Notes: generated by a model from the sequence alone, not told the origin. A stretch of DNA of 64,000 bases from Paenibacillus mangrovi (GCF_022898935.1 NZ_JALIRP010000007.1:186001-250000); one strand, 5' to 3'. Shown: positions 8,804 through 18,557, counted from the first letter of the stretch. A program made the numbers and translations.

Positions 8804-8835
8804 TAAAAAGCACGCAGCAGGTTTCCTGTGCGTGC
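8804..8835 (-). terminator. intrinsic terminator after the small acidic protein gene
   Basis: The stem arms are GCACGCACAGG and CCTGCTGCGTGC with an AAA loop, followed by TTTTT on the minus strand. It lies ten bases after the stop of the 57-codon gene. The group II intron fragment starts immediately after the T-run. Confidence 0.85.
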
Positions 8836-8844
8836 CTCTGTCAT

Positions 8845-9018
8845 TTACTCTTTTTCCTCCAACTCATCCGGTACGTCGTATTTATTGATATGTGAGGTCA
8901 TCGCTGCGACTGCATCATCGACATCCGTCGTGGCAGGTTCTCGTCCAACCACATCATCCGTAACGTCATGAAAATTCAAACGGTCCGCTTCGATCTCTTT
9001 CTCTTTATTCTTTTCCAT
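8845..9018 (-). CDS. small acidic protein of unknown function (57 residues)
   Basis: This frame is shorter than a usual cut-off but has a strong ribosome site (AGAAGGAGG, ten bases before the ATG) and its own terminator, so it is probably real. The product is hydrophilic and strongly acidic, starts MEKNKEKEIEADR and ends PDELEEKE. It has no membrane segment and no cysteine. It follows the SspH-type gene by 19 bases and is probably co-transcribed with it, which hints at a role in spores. No family was recognised. Confidence 0.65.
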   Translation of the reverse strand: MEKNKEKEIEADRLNFHDVTDDVVGREPATTDVDDAVAAMTSHINKYDVPDELEEKE

Positions 9019-9037
9019 TCTGGGTTCTGCCTCCTTC

Positions 9038-9232
9038 TTAATCCAATGCCTGTTCTTCTTCTGTTAACGAGTACAGAGGTACTTCCCGCTCTTCTTCAGG
9101 TTTATTCAGCGCGTAAATGCGTGCCGTCTCACTCTGCTCATTCACATGCTGTATATAGATCGGTATCCCATAGCACAGCACATTCGCCATTACGGGAGAG
9201 GACGCAATTTCTTGTGCTCTTTGAACATTCAT
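9038..9232 (-). CDS. sspH: H-type small, acid-soluble spore protein
   Basis: This 64-residue protein matches the SspH family: MNVQRAQEIASSP at the start, then YIQHVNE and ETARIYALN, and VPLYSL near the end. SspH-type proteins are minor acid-soluble proteins made in the forespore and stored in the spore core. Acid-soluble here is the historical class name; this type is unrelated to the alpha/beta DNA-binding SASPs. AAGGGAGG precedes the ATG. Expression under a forespore sigma factor (SigG/SigF) is expected from the family; no promoter was assigned. Confidence 0.88.
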   Translation of the reverse strand: MNVQRAQEIASSPVMANVLCYGIPIYIQHVNEQSETARIYALNKPEEEREVPLYSLTEEEQALD

Positions 9233-9315
9233 GCAAAAAGACCTCCCTTACTGAGTAGAGTTTCGTCTTTACTATGCTCGAAGTAAATATCTGTTATGCA
9301 CATTTCGTACCAACG

Positions 9316-9346
9316 CAAAAAAAGCATGCCGGTAAGCGGCATGCTT
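9316..9346 (-). terminator. intrinsic terminator at the end of carbohydrate cluster A
   Basis: The perfect arms AGCATGCCGCTT and its partner, with a short ACC-containing loop, are followed by seven T on the minus strand. It sits 18 bases after the GH38-like stop codon and marks the 3' end of cluster A. Confidence 0.88.
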
Positions 9347-9363
9347 TGTATGTTTTAATTTAT

Positions 9364-11442
9364 TCAATTGGATACGAACGACAATCGGAAGCGGAATCTC
9401 ATGTCTTCCTCAAACCACATTCGGAAATTCGTTCCCCATACGTTATTGTGCAAATTAAAGTGAAACCCGCCAGCAAGTGGAGCGAAGGAATTGTCGAATT
9501 GGAGCAACCTTCTTTCACCTGGACAAACGACAGGAGCATCCAGCGTCTCTATTGCCATGATTCCGTCTGCGCCTTCGTAGTAGAGCCCTTTATTTACAGC
9601 ATGCATATTTCGGTTACCGTTCTTAACGACAGATAAGGGTGAGATCTGTTCGCCAAGCTTATCCATGACCCACCTGTTCGGATTATCAACGGAAGGGATG
9701 AAAGAGAACCAGCTTGCTTCCGGTAATCGACAAGCAGGTTTGTCTTTCCACTGCAGCTCCGCATCTAATATAGGCTCGTCATGATGGAAAGTGTAGACGA
9801 TCGCAAGCTCACGAGGCGCACCGAAATGCAGGCTTGCGTCAGAAGGCATCTCCAGCTTAATCCAAACTTTGTCGCCTCCCATTTGCTTTTCCAAATGAAT
9901 GCTTCTTACTACAGGACTGTATCGCTTAGGCTCTATTGATGGTTCGGCATATTCTAATCCGGGTTTGCCAAGATCAGGATCTGCCCAGCTATAATGTCGG
10001 TTAAGGTGAACGGCATACTCCTTGAAAAAGCGATCATAATTTTCTTTGCCAAACGTCTCATATCGAAAAACGCCTAGCTTATGTTCATCTTCCGCCCAGG
10101 ACTTTCCGTTGCCATCAACCAGATGGTGAATCGAACCGTCCGAAGCGAAGCTAACGCGAAATTGCCCTACATCGTAGAAGCTACCTATCTCCAATTTTTC
10201 TGCATTTTCTATGGATGTAAAGTTAAGTGAATTCTCAGGGAGTAATCTTTCAAAAGCATCCCGCGTTTCGTTCTGCAAGTCCAAGCTAAGTGCTGACAGC
10301 GCTTGATCAATATACGCGCGTTGCTCCTCCCACGAGCTTTCGAAGAACTGGTAACTGCAGTTTGGGCGCGAAATTCGATATAGATAATGGTATTTATCTG
10401 TCATCGATTCGACAACAACTTGGTTGTTGGCTCTTGCAGCAGCGAACTCTCCCGCCGAATAATGGGCGTAATCCCCCAAATACACTTTTTCATCCAAGCC
10501 CCATGTATGTTCCGGAATGAGCATCAGACGATTGCAAAACTTCGCGAAGCTCTCGCTATTCGTTTCAAGAAGGCCTGATTCCGTCCACTTGTCTCTTAAT
10601 CGAAGTAATTCCCGATACCGGGCAACTTTCGTTGGATCTGAAGCAACTCCGTGAATCCATGAATCTCCAATCTCCTCGCAAACAACTGGAAGTGAATGCT
10701 GGAATGGCAGCAGTTTCTCGGCAAAAGCATCCAGCGTTGAAGCGAAAATCTCCGCTTCGGGGTAATCCTGCCGCAATCGGCTGTAAACCCTTTCAATTTC
10801 TTCTGTTGAAGAGGGACCATGATTATCTCCGGTATGGGCAAAATACAGCGCATCCTCCAGACCCTCCACTTTTAACGATTGGCCGTAATCCGCAGCATAG
10901 TTCACGATAATCTCCGAACCGTCGCTCGCACGCCAAACAAATACAGGAGGTACGCTCGGAGGCTTGCACGCCGGATTCACGCCAATATGCAAATAACGGA
11001 TACCGTTTCTAGCCAATAAGGGCACCATTGCGATCGTATGGCCTGGAACATCCGTCATTTTGGCGGCAATCGTTTGTTTCCCGAATTTATGGTCCAGATT
11101 CTTCGAGATCGACAAGCCAAACTTAAACAATTGTTTATCCATCAGCTCTGTATGGGTCGTAAACGGAAGACCGTGCCATGCAATATGACCTCTACGAATA
11201 GCCTCTTCCATTCGAATGCGTTGTTCATCCGTCGCCGATTGCAAATATTCATGAATCAACCAGGACCCGACTGTCCAAATGAATCTCGGTTTCCCGTCAT
11301 CCGTCGCCATCTGCTCAGATAATGCGATAGCTTGCGGAATAAATTGATTCATATACTTTTCAACAACTGTACCTGCAAGATCCGTAAATCCGATATCCAA
11401 ATGCGTTTTGAAAATGACATGCACTCTTTTAATGGTTGTCAC
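9364..11442 (-). CDS. GH38-like glycoside hydrolase (DUF5054 type)
   Basis: This 692-residue protein has no signal peptide, so it is probably cytoplasmic. The first 330 residues follow the GH38 alpha-mannosidase fold: HLD at residues 14-16 gives the zinc-binding His and Asp, Asp131 in MTDVPGHT fits the nucleophile position, and the beta-sandwich C-terminal half is present. The proteins I recall with this N-terminus (HVIFKTHLDIGFTD) are labelled DUF5054, a GH38 relative of uncertain substrate. It is the last gene of cluster A, 15 bases after the LplC-like permease, so it probably processes the imported oligosaccharide. Mannoside specificity is inferred, not shown. Confidence 0.82.
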   Translation of the reverse strand: MTTIKRVHVIFKTHLDIGFTDLAGTVVEKYMNQFIPQAIALSEQMATDDGKPRFIWTVGSWLIHEYLQSATDEQRIRMEEAIRRGHIAWHGLPFTTHTELMDKQLFKFGLSISKNLDHKFGKQTIAAKMTDVPGHTIAMVPLLARNGIRYLHIGVNPACKPPSVPPVFVWRASDGSEIIVNYAADYGQSLKVEGLEDALYFAHTGDNHGPSSTEEIERVYSRLRQDYPEAEIFASTLDAFAEKLLPFQHSLPVVCEEIGDSWIHGVASDPTKVARYRELLRLRDKWTESGLLETNSESFAKFCNRLMLIPEHTWGLDEKVYLGDYAHYSAGEFAAARANNQVVVESMTDKYHYLYRISRPNCSYQFFESSWEEQRAYIDQALSALSLDLQNETRDAFERLLPENSLNFTSIENAEKLEIGSFYDVGQFRVSFASDGSIHHLVDGNGKSWAEDEHKLGVFRYETFGKENYDRFFKEYAVHLNRHYSWADPDLGKPGLEYAEPSIEPKRYSPVVRSIHLEKQMGGDKVWIKLEMPSDASLHFGAPRELAIVYTFHHDEPILDAELQWKDKPACRLPEASWFSFIPSVDNPNRWVMDKLGEQISPLSVVKNGNRNMHAVNKGLYYEGADGIMAIETLDAPVVCPGERRLLQFDNSFAPLAGGFHFNLHNNVWGTNFRMWFEEDMRFRFRLSFVSN

Positions 11443-11457
11443 AAGATCAGCCCTCCG

Positions 11458-12351
11458 TTACTCTTTTACAGAACCTAGTACGATTCCGTGAATAAAGTAT
11501 TTTTGTAAAAATGGGTATATCAGCAGCAATGGAATCATCGCTACCACTAGTTTAGCAGAATTTAACGTTTTATCGGAAGCTTTTAATAATTGGATCAATT
11601 GATCGGTAGTCAAAGAACTTAACAATTCCGGATCGATACGTACGACCAATTGCTGAATATACGTCTGAAGCGGATAATTGTCTGGCTTATTCATATAAAT
11701 CAATCCGTCAAAAAAAGCGTTCCAGTGGCCGACAATACTGAATAGTGTGACAGTAGCCAACGCCGGCAGAGATACCGGAATAAATATTCGCACGAGCGTA
11801 TGCAAAGGGCCTGAGCCATCAACAATGGCCGCCTCTTCAAGCTCTTTAGGCAAATTTCTAAAAAAATTCATGATCAAAATGACATTAAAAATCGGTACGG
11901 CACCCGGTAGAACAAGCGCCCAAATCGAATCGAGCATATGCAGCTCGGCAATGGTCATATATAGAGGGATCAGCCCTCCTGAAAACAGCATGCAAAACAC
12001 TAAAAACCACATATACATGTTGCGTCCAGGAAACATCGATCGATCTCGAGCTAACGGATAAGCCATCAACACGGTTAAAATAAGGTTAATTGCTCCGCCG
12101 ATTACAACTCTCTTCACTGAAACGAAAAAAGCCGAAAAAAATTTATGATCCTCAAGGATGATGCGGTAAGAAGACAAATTAAAACCAACTGGCCATAAAG
12201 ATACTATTCCTGCATTCGCAGCTGATTTATCGCTGAAGGAAAGAGCAACCGTATACCAGAGAGGAAATAGAGAAATGCAAAACACTAGGGTCAGAAACAA
12301 GTAAATGCCTATATCTGTACTGCGGCTAAGCCACGTTTTGGATTGCACCAT
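11458..12351 (-). CDS. carbohydrate ABC transporter permease, LplC type (cluster A)
   Basis: This 297-residue permease has six membrane helices and the EAA loop (E-E-A-A-I-V-D-G-x-G-P) at about residues 180-200 that docks on the ATPase. The C-terminus GIVLGSVKE is typical of the LplC/YtcP group. An AAGGAGG site precedes the ATG. It pairs with the LplB-type permease 19 bases upstream and shares the transcript with the binding protein and the GH38-like enzyme. No ATPase gene is nearby. Confidence 0.92.
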   Translation of the reverse strand: MVQSKTWLSRSTDIGIYLFLTLVFCISLFPLWYTVALSFSDKSAANAGIVSLWPVGFNLSSYRIILEDHKFFSAFFVSVKRVVIGGAINLILTVLMAYPLARDRSMFPGRNMYMWFLVFCMLFSGGLIPLYMTIAELHMLDSIWALVLPGAVPIFNVILIMNFFRNLPKELEEAAIVDGSGPLHTLVRIFIPVSLPALATVTLFSIVGHWNAFFDGLIYMNKPDNYPLQTYIQQLVVRIDPELLSSLTTDQLIQLLKASDKTLNSAKLVVAMIPLLLIYPFLQKYFIHGIVLGSVKE

Positions 12352-12370
12352 GACAGTCGTTCCTCCTTGC

Positions 12371-13261
12371 TTAAAAAATACGATAGTTGGCGAATTTAGC
12401 CGCTAGTTTGTAGGACAGAGCGATTAATATAATAGCGATGACCGACTTTAATAAACCGACGGCCGTAGCTAATCCATATTGCCCATCGACGAGTCCTATT
12501 CGATAAACGTAGGTATCAATGATGTCTCCCGTGGAGTATACAAGCGGATTATATAAGTTAAATACCTGGTCAAATCCGGCATTTAATATATTTCCTAAAC
12601 TGAGCGTAGATAACAAAATAACCGTGGAGATAATGCCGGGAAGCGTTACATGGCGCAACTGGCGGTACCTGCCTGCACCATCAATTGCCGCCGCTTCATA
12701 CAAAGAGGGATTGATTCCCGCGAGTGCGGCCAAATAAACGATGGCACTGAAGCCAAACTCCTTCCAAATGTCACTCCCCACGATAATATAACGAAACCAA
12801 GTGTTGCTGGCCAAAAACATGATCGGTTCAACACCAAACAGACTCAGCATCCGGTTCATAATGCCGTCCAAGGAAAGCATCGAGACCATAATCCCCGATA
12901 AAATAACCCAAGAAATAAAATGCGGCAGATATACAACGGTTTGCACCCAACGTTTGAACCAACGAGTACGCACCTCATTTAAGAATAATGCAAAGGTAAC
13001 GGGCACGATGATCCCTGCAATCATTTTCATCGATGCAATGATAATCGTATTCAGAAATATGCGGCGGCTATCCGGAAGCTGGAACATGAATGTGAAATTA
13101 TCGAGTCCGGCCCATGATTGCTTGAAGATTGGAATACCTGGAATAAAATCTTGAAACGCGATGACAACTCCGAACATCGGGATGATACTGAACAAGATGA
13201 GAATTAACATTCCCGGAAGCAGCATCAAATGATAGCTGATGATCCGCTTGCTCGACCTCAT
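12371..13261 (-). CDS. carbohydrate ABC transporter permease, LplB type (cluster A)
   Basis: This 296-residue protein has six membrane helices and an EAA loop (Y-E-A-A-A-I-D-G-A-G-R). The ending KFANYRIF is typical of LplB/YteP permeases. It forms the importer channel with the LplC-type protein. It follows the binding protein gene by about 80 bases and precedes LplC by 19 bases. Confidence 0.92.
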   Translation of the reverse strand: MRSSKRIISYHLMLLPGMLILILFSIIPMFGVVIAFQDFIPGIPIFKQSWAGLDNFTFMFQLPDSRRIFLNTIIIASMKMIAGIIVPVTFALFLNEVRTRWFKRWVQTVVYLPHFISWVILSGIMVSMLSLDGIMNRMLSLFGVEPIMFLASNTWFRYIIVGSDIWKEFGFSAIVYLAALAGINPSLYEAAAIDGAGRYRQLRHVTLPGIISTVILLSTLSLGNILNAGFDQVFNLYNPLVYSTGDIIDTYVYRIGLVDGQYGLATAVGLLKSVIAIILIALSYKLAAKFANYRIF

Positions 13262-13338
13262 GCGTGAACCTCCAATCTATTGCTTTGAATGAAGGAGAAG
13301 CGCCAGCTTCACGCTTGGCGCTGCCCTTCTTCATTTCG

Positions 13339-14997
13339 TTATTTGTTTAGTTCTTGCCCGATTTCCTCAATAATTTGTTTTCCACCAAGATTATTCCATT
13401 GAGTGACAAATGAATCGAAGCTGTCGAGCGGTGCATCACCCATAATGATCTTTAGGAACGTTTCGCTTTCAAGCTTTTGTAAAACCGCCCATTTTGTGCC
13501 CATTGTTTTGGTTTTTCCAAAAAACACGTTTCTTTTCACGTTGATTTTATCGGAGCCCATCAATGCGGATCCATCCATCCTTGACATTGCATTGGACCAG
13601 GCGTTAAGATCTTTCTTCGGATTTTCTTGATTTTTCATATAATCGTCGTAATAAAGTTTCAGCTCGGCATTCAAAGAAGAAGGCTCTTTCGCGTCAATAG
13701 CTTTCTTTAACTCTAAATGCGTTTGGTACACAGTGTCTTCCGGACCGACTTGCAGAGTAAATGGCCACAACGCCCAATTCCCAGCGATTCCAGGAACATC
13801 TTTGTATATGTCCTTGGCTTCCGGATCGAATTGTCTTATTCCGTCATACTCCACGTTCAGCACTCTGACAACGGCTTCCGGATGCTCATAACCTTTGCGT
13901 ACAACCAGAAAAGAGCCTGTAGGATCCTGATCGGGCACATTAAACTTGCCATTCTCGTCAAGCGGCGCAAGGAATGGCTTCCACTCTGCTTTCGGATCAT
14001 TCTTCAAGGAGTCCGGGAGCGGAGAATAAGGAATCCACCAGGGTCCGAATACGATACCGACTTTATTGTTAGCTACCAGTTCGTTCGGATCTTTGCGAAC
14101 CGCAAACTCTTTGTCAATAATGCCCTGTGCATACAGGTCATGCAGCTTGCCTAATGCTGTCTTCATCTCAGGCAATGTTGAACTGTACACGATGTTGCCG
14201 GAAGCATCTTTAATCCATTGACTCTTGTAAGCATTCAAAGCCCCTAAAATCGGGTCAAAGCCATGCACGGCGTTCCAACCGGCAAGCTGCGGAATACCTG
14301 TCATGCCAACCGTCCCTTTGCCGCTGGCATCTTTATCAATAAATGTCTTCGCGATGTTCACCAGATCATCCAATGTTTGCGGTGGCTTCAGTCCGAGCGT
14401 GTCCAACCAGTCTTGGCGAATCCACACGATATTAAATTGCTGACCGATCTGCGTGCTTGGAAGCGCCATCAACTTTCCATTAAACGTTGCTCTTCCGAGA
14501 ACACGATTATCATACGAATCATATAACCCTCTGATATAGTCATTTGCATTGTTTTTGTATGCATCTGTAAGGTCTTCAATAAGGTCGGCAGCTACCAGCT
14601 GTTTCAATTGCTGTTCGTTTACGATAAAGGCGTCGGGTAAATCCCGGCCAGCTATGGATACGCCAATTTTTTGATTATAGGCATCCGAGGTCTCTACTTG
14701 CCAAGCTTCAGTTACTTTTACATTAAGCTTCTTCTCGACGTATCGAATATACTCGTTGTTTTCTACTGTATCTCCATTCGGAAGGTTTAAATCTTTGGTA
14801 TTGTATGCTTTTGCGATTTTAAGTGAAACGGACTGATCGTATTTGCCGTAAGGATCGCCTTTTGCCGTTATTGGCGAATCCGAACTTGGACTCTTCTTCT
14901 CAGTACTGGAAGGAGTTGCTTCATTTTTCGTACCACTGCATGCGCTTACAAAAACCATTAGTAATATCAAAGCTAATGCGACCCGTTTTTTTGGCAT
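13339..14997 (-). CDS. extracellular solute-binding lipoprotein (YtcQ/LplA type, cluster A)
   Basis: This is a 552-residue lipoprotein: a positively charged start, a hydrophobic stretch and lipobox VSAC with lipidated Cys20, then a Ser/Thr/Pro-rich tether at about 22-45. The remainder is a large family 1 binding protein, as used by LplABC/YtcQ importers for oligosaccharides. It delivers substrate to the two downstream permeases. The ribosome site is GGGGGC before the ATG. It is separated by 136 bases from the histidine kinase, so it probably has its own promoter controlled by the adjacent two-component system. Confidence 0.93.
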   Translation of the reverse strand: MPKKRVALALILLMVFVSACSGTKNEATPSSTEKKSPSSDSPITAKGDPYGKYDQSVSLKIAKAYNTKDLNLPNGDTVENNEYIRYVEKKLNVKVTEAWQVETSDAYNQKIGVSIAGRDLPDAFIVNEQQLKQLVAADLIEDLTDAYKNNANDYIRGLYDSYDNRVLGRATFNGKLMALPSTQIGQQFNIVWIRQDWLDTLGLKPPQTLDDLVNIAKTFIDKDASGKGTVGMTGIPQLAGWNAVHGFDPILGALNAYKSQWIKDASGNIVYSSTLPEMKTALGKLHDLYAQGIIDKEFAVRKDPNELVANNKVGIVFGPWWIPYSPLPDSLKNDPKAEWKPFLAPLDENGKFNVPDQDPTGSFLVVRKGYEHPEAVVRVLNVEYDGIRQFDPEAKDIYKDVPGIAGNWALWPFTLQVGPEDTVYQTHLELKKAIDAKEPSSLNAELKLYYDDYMKNQENPKKDLNAWSNAMSRMDGSALMGSDKINVKRNVFFGKTKTMGTKWAVLQKLESETFLKIIMGDAPLDSFDSFVTQWNNLGGKQIIEEIGQELNK

Positions 14998-15133
14998 CTC
15001 TTTGCCCCCTTAATGAGTATGAATTACATCTTAATCTTATCCGTGAGCAGGAAATAACTGAGAGAGAATTGCGACGTTATCGGTATGAAAGTCGTCATTT
15101 TTATGATTAGACTACTAGCTTAAAACTATTTTC

Positions 15134-16945
15134 TTATCGACTGTGACTGTTTTCTAACTGATTGTGACCATTTTCATACACATTGTTGGTAATCACCTTA
15201 GGAAATTGCAAAGGAATGATCAGCGTAACGACGGTTCCTTGTCCCACATAACTTTCGATTTTAAACTGGCATTGAACACCGTAACTCGCTTTCAGCATTC
15301 TTTTCACATAATCAAGTCCAATTCCCAGACCTGATTCCTTCAATGGATTTTTTTCTTCCGCAATGACTTGTGAAATCTCTTCAGGAGTCATCCCCTGTCC
15401 ATTATCTTTGACTTCGATTAGCATGGAATGACCGGACCCTCTGTGGATGCTGACCGTGATCATGCCGTTCTCGTCATGAAGACCATGATAAAAAGCATTT
15501 TCCACAATGGGCTGAAGAATAAATCTCGGAATGTTGATTTCCAAGAGTCCTTCATCGATATCGGATATAACTTTAAACTGATGATCGTAACGAATCCGCT
15601 GTAATGCAGCATAGTCCTGTAAAGCTTCCAGTTCGGCTTTTAGCGGCACGACTTCTCCCTTTTTCCCAAGGTTATAATTAAGTACGCGAGTGAATACAGA
15701 AACAAGTTGGTCAATCTCGTTTTGACCATTCATTTTGGCTAGCCACTGAATCGTATTTAGCGTGTTATGAATAAAATGCGGATTAATCTGATAGAGCAGC
15801 TTTTCTACTTCCAATTTGCGTTTATTGATTTCACGCTGTTCCACATCGGAGATTAGTTCTTGAATCCGATTTCTCATTTGATAGGAAGTGTGCACCAGCA
15901 CATCAAATTCAGCAATATTCGTGTAAGGAATAGAGGAAGTGAAACGGTTATCCGCCATTAGCTTAATATCTTTTCCTACTTTTCTTAACGGTCGATACAC
16001 CATTCCCCACAACGCATATGCAAATAGCAGGCTAATGATTAGCCCCGTGCAGACAATCAAGACGAACATCCAAAGCCAAGAATTAAATTCTTTTTGGTAG
16101 TCCTTTTTATCGATGACCGCGAGCAGACTCCAGCCTTGTTCATTCCGCTGTCCGAATATATATTGATTTCCTTTGATCGTCTTAAAGGTGGTACCTATTG
16201 ATTCAGGAACCGAATAGCGCATTCCAGGCTTATAATCATCTACTGAATCACTGTATACAATGATGCCTTGATCGTTTATAAGTACATTGGATGCGGTCAT
16301 ACCATATTGTTGCTTGTTCAAAATCTGTTCGAACAATTTCAAATTCGTTTCAATATAAACATAGACTTGATTATCATTAGAGCCGCCGCTGGGATCATAG
16401 ATTGGTCTCAGCAATGAAAAAACCTGGTTATTGCCATAACGGTAAAGTGTCGTGTGAGGTCCCGAAAAAACAACGCCCTTCCATTTCGCTAGCAAAGGAA
16501 GCTTAAAAAAATCTGCATCCGGACGAATATTCATATTTTGAAAAAGAATTTCGTTTCCTTTGGTCAAATGATACAGAATCAAGCCGAGACTTGGGTTGGT
16601 GAAGTTCACCAAGTTCATATTGCTTTGTATGTCCTGACTCAATTCTAATTTTTGATACCTGCTGTCCATGGATAAATAATTGAACAGCTTTTGACCCACA
16701 CTGCCCTCACTCGTAAGCTGCAAAGAAACATAATCCATGTTGTTCAAAGTACTTTCAAGATTTGAGCTCGTCAACTTCAACGCATTAAACAACCCGTTTT
16801 CAATTTTTTTGTTCGTCATTTTTTCGATAGAAAGAATCGATACTGCGCCTAATAATGCAAGCGGAATTAATGTGGTCAACAAAAGAATGGCAATCATTCG
16901 CGATTTTAAGGTGCGCGGAGTTTTAATGATGATACCTCTTTTCAT
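15134..16945 (-). CDS. sensor histidine kinase, YesM type (cluster A)
   Basis: This 603-residue membrane kinase has helix 1 at about residues 17-37, an extracellular Cache-like sensor to about 285, helix 2 at about 290-312, and a HAMP region. The kinase core carries the His_kinase motif YQINPHFIHNT with phospho-acceptor His390. ATP-binding N and G boxes follow (ENAFYHG, DNGQGM, GLGIGL). It overlaps the response regulator by four bases (ATGA), so the two are translationally coupled. The likely role is to sense a sugar or the loaded binding protein and switch on the neighbouring importer. Confidence 0.93.
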   Translation of the reverse strand: MKRGIIIKTPRTLKSRMIAILLLTTLIPLALLGAVSILSIEKMTNKKIENGLFNALKLTSSNLESTLNNMDYVSLQLTSEGSVGQKLFNYLSMDSRYQKLELSQDIQSNMNLVNFTNPSLGLILYHLTKGNEILFQNMNIRPDADFFKLPLLAKWKGVVFSGPHTTLYRYGNNQVFSLLRPIYDPSGGSNDNQVYVYIETNLKLFEQILNKQQYGMTASNVLINDQGIIVYSDSVDDYKPGMRYSVPESIGTTFKTIKGNQYIFGQRNEQGWSLLAVIDKKDYQKEFNSWLWMFVLIVCTGLIISLLFAYALWGMVYRPLRKVGKDIKLMADNRFTSSIPYTNIAEFDVLVHTSYQMRNRIQELISDVEQREINKRKLEVEKLLYQINPHFIHNTLNTIQWLAKMNGQNEIDQLVSVFTRVLNYNLGKKGEVVPLKAELEALQDYAALQRIRYDHQFKVISDIDEGLLEINIPRFILQPIVENAFYHGLHDENGMITVSIHRGSGHSMLIEVKDNGQGMTPEEISQVIAEEKNPLKESGLGIGLDYVKRMLKASYGVQCQFKIESYVGQGTVVTLIIPLQFPKVITNNVYENGHNQLENSHSR

Positions 16946-18336
16946 ACGTTCTCCTTGTTATTCGCAATCCATTGCTTACGATAATCCAGCGGATTCTTCC
17001 CAAAATAATTACGAAACACTTTACTGAAATATTTATCATCCTGAAAGCCTGTTAGTTCAGCGATCTGATAAATAGGACGATTCGTTTCCTGCAAATAGAT
17101 AACAGCTTTGCTTAGCCGAGTTTCTTTAACGTATTCACCATAGGCTTTGCTCACGATGTCTTTGAAGATTTGGCTGAAGTAGCTTCCGCTCATCAAATAT
17201 TTGGCAGCCAATTCATCCCGGCTAAAGCTGTAGTCGTCGGATTGTTGAATATGGCGAATCGCTTTAACCAGATTAACGATTATTGCAGGTGTATATGTAT
17301 ATCGTTTCATTTCATTTTGAATATCTGACCGTATTGATTTTAACCAACTTACACATAGACTCCATAATGGGAACACCCCCTCGTGATGCAAGCGCTTTCG
17401 ATTAAGTTCATTTTTAATGACCATAGCCCATGGAGCCAACAACCCGTTCATCAAGTTATCAACTTTCTCCCGCTCCGGCATGGTGTGGGCCATTTTGTCG
17501 ATTAAAGAAGCGAATTCGTCATCATCAAAAATCCAGTTCATATCTAACCACTTTCGTTCTAATATTTCCCACTCTTCAAATGAATTCAAGCGCTGAGCTG
17601 CAACGTGATTTAGAGAACATTCTCCTACCTTTTGACCTGGTTCAAAATGATAAAATAAAAATAAGGGGATCGAAGTGCGAAGAGTTATGTAAAAAGCCGA
17701 GGTTGATTGCTGACTCTTCCCTTGAATATCCAACCAAATCCAATGATCCTGACAATAAATAAAGGATTGAGCTTGAAAATAATCATTACGGTTCTTCATT
17801 GAGCTAATGTACCATATTCCGTTATTTATCTTGAACACCAATTCAGGTTCTATAAAATTAAGAGGGAAATCGGCCGTCGTTTCTCCAACCAGCACATGAC
17901 CACTTAATTCGGATGCATCGTTAGCTTCACTTTGTGCCATCATTCGATAATGCTTTTCCTTCAAAATTCGGCTTGTGATCCGTGCCAGAATTTCCTCTAT
18001 CGTTTCTTGATCGAGCTGTGTTTTGACGATATAGTCAATAGCCCCAAGGCGCATAGCCTCTTGAACATAGTTAAAATCCTGGTGACATGTAAGGACAACC
18101 ATCCAAGTGTCCGGGAATCGCTCCCTAACTTTTCTCATCAATTCCAGACCACCCATGACGGGCATCGTCAAATCGACAAAAATAAGCTCAGCGGGATTTT
18201 CCTGCAGCAGCTTAAGAGCAATTTCTCCATTTCCGGCTTCACCCATGATTTCAATTTGGTATTGATCCCATGGAAAAACAGAAATGATTCCTTTTCTGAC
18301 AAGCTTTTCGTCATCCACAATCAGCGCCTTTATCAT
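16942..18336 (-). CDS. response regulator with AraC-type DNA-binding domain, YesN type (cluster A)
   Basis: This 464-residue regulator has a receiver domain at residues 1-120 with the acidic pocket Asp8/Asp9, phospho-acceptor Asp55 (FVDLTMP) and the conserved Lys in YIVKT. A middle region of about 220 residues has unknown structure. The C-terminal pair of AraC helix-turn-helices lies at about 365-460 (YLMSGSYFSQIFK and FQDDKYFSKVFRNYFG). It is the first gene of the regulator pair and probably activates the transporter operon downstream. Confidence 0.93.
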   Translation of the reverse strand: MIKALIVDDEKLVRKGIISVFPWDQYQIEIMGEAGNGEIALKLLQENPAELIFVDLTMPVMGGLELMRKVRERFPDTWMVVLTCHQDFNYVQEAMRLGAIDYIVKTQLDQETIEEILARITSRILKEKHYRMMAQSEANDASELSGHVLVGETTADFPLNFIEPELVFKINNGIWYISSMKNRNDYFQAQSFIYCQDHWIWLDIQGKSQQSTSAFYITLRTSIPLFLFYHFEPGQKVGECSLNHVAAQRLNSFEEWEILERKWLDMNWIFDDDEFASLIDKMAHTMPEREKVDNLMNGLLAPWAMVIKNELNRKRLHHEGVFPLWSLCVSWLKSIRSDIQNEMKRYTYTPAIIVNLVKAIRHIQQSDDYSFSRDELAAKYLMSGSYFSQIFKDIVSKAYGEYVKETRLSKAVIYLQETNRPIYQIAELTGFQDDKYFSKVFRNYFGKNPLDYRKQWIANNKENV

Positions 18337-18376
18337 TCACATTCCCCCTATTCTATGAGCTATTCTTTTAGAATGA

Positions 18377-18382
18377 ATTATA
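18377..18382 (-). promoter_or_regulatory. candidate -10 box for the cluster A regulator pair
   Basis: A perfect TATAAT lies 41 bases upstream of the response regulator start. No convincing -35 box sits at 17 bases, so an activator may be needed or the match may be chance. Confidence 0.35.
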
Positions 18383-18523
18383 CAGAGTTTTGTCGAAAAT
18401 ATGTATGAAAATAAGAAAAACGTCTATCGACGTACATTCTCAGAGGACAGACCGCTATTAGAGGTTGTTTTTCTTGCGATATAAGGATGCATACTCTTTG
18501 AAGTTTATACTTTCTTATATCTT

Positions 18524-18557
18524 AACCAAAAACCCTACCAGCATATGCCAGTAGGGT
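18524..18557 (-). terminator. intrinsic terminator after the YjcZ-like peptide gene
   Basis: The arms ACCCTACTGGCA and TGCTGGTAGGGT around a short AT loop are followed by TTTTTGG on the minus strand. It lies ten bases after the stop of the 41-codon gene, supporting that gene as real. Confidence 0.8.

Noticed and set aside
8674..8895. Plus-strand open frame of about 70 codons overlapping the intron fragment
   Set aside because: It lies across ribozyme-like sequence, a terminator and the minus-strand small gene, with no ribosome site.
10290..10853. Several short open frames inside the GH38-like gene
   Set aside because: They are antisense or out-of-frame shadows of a well-supported gene and have no start signals.
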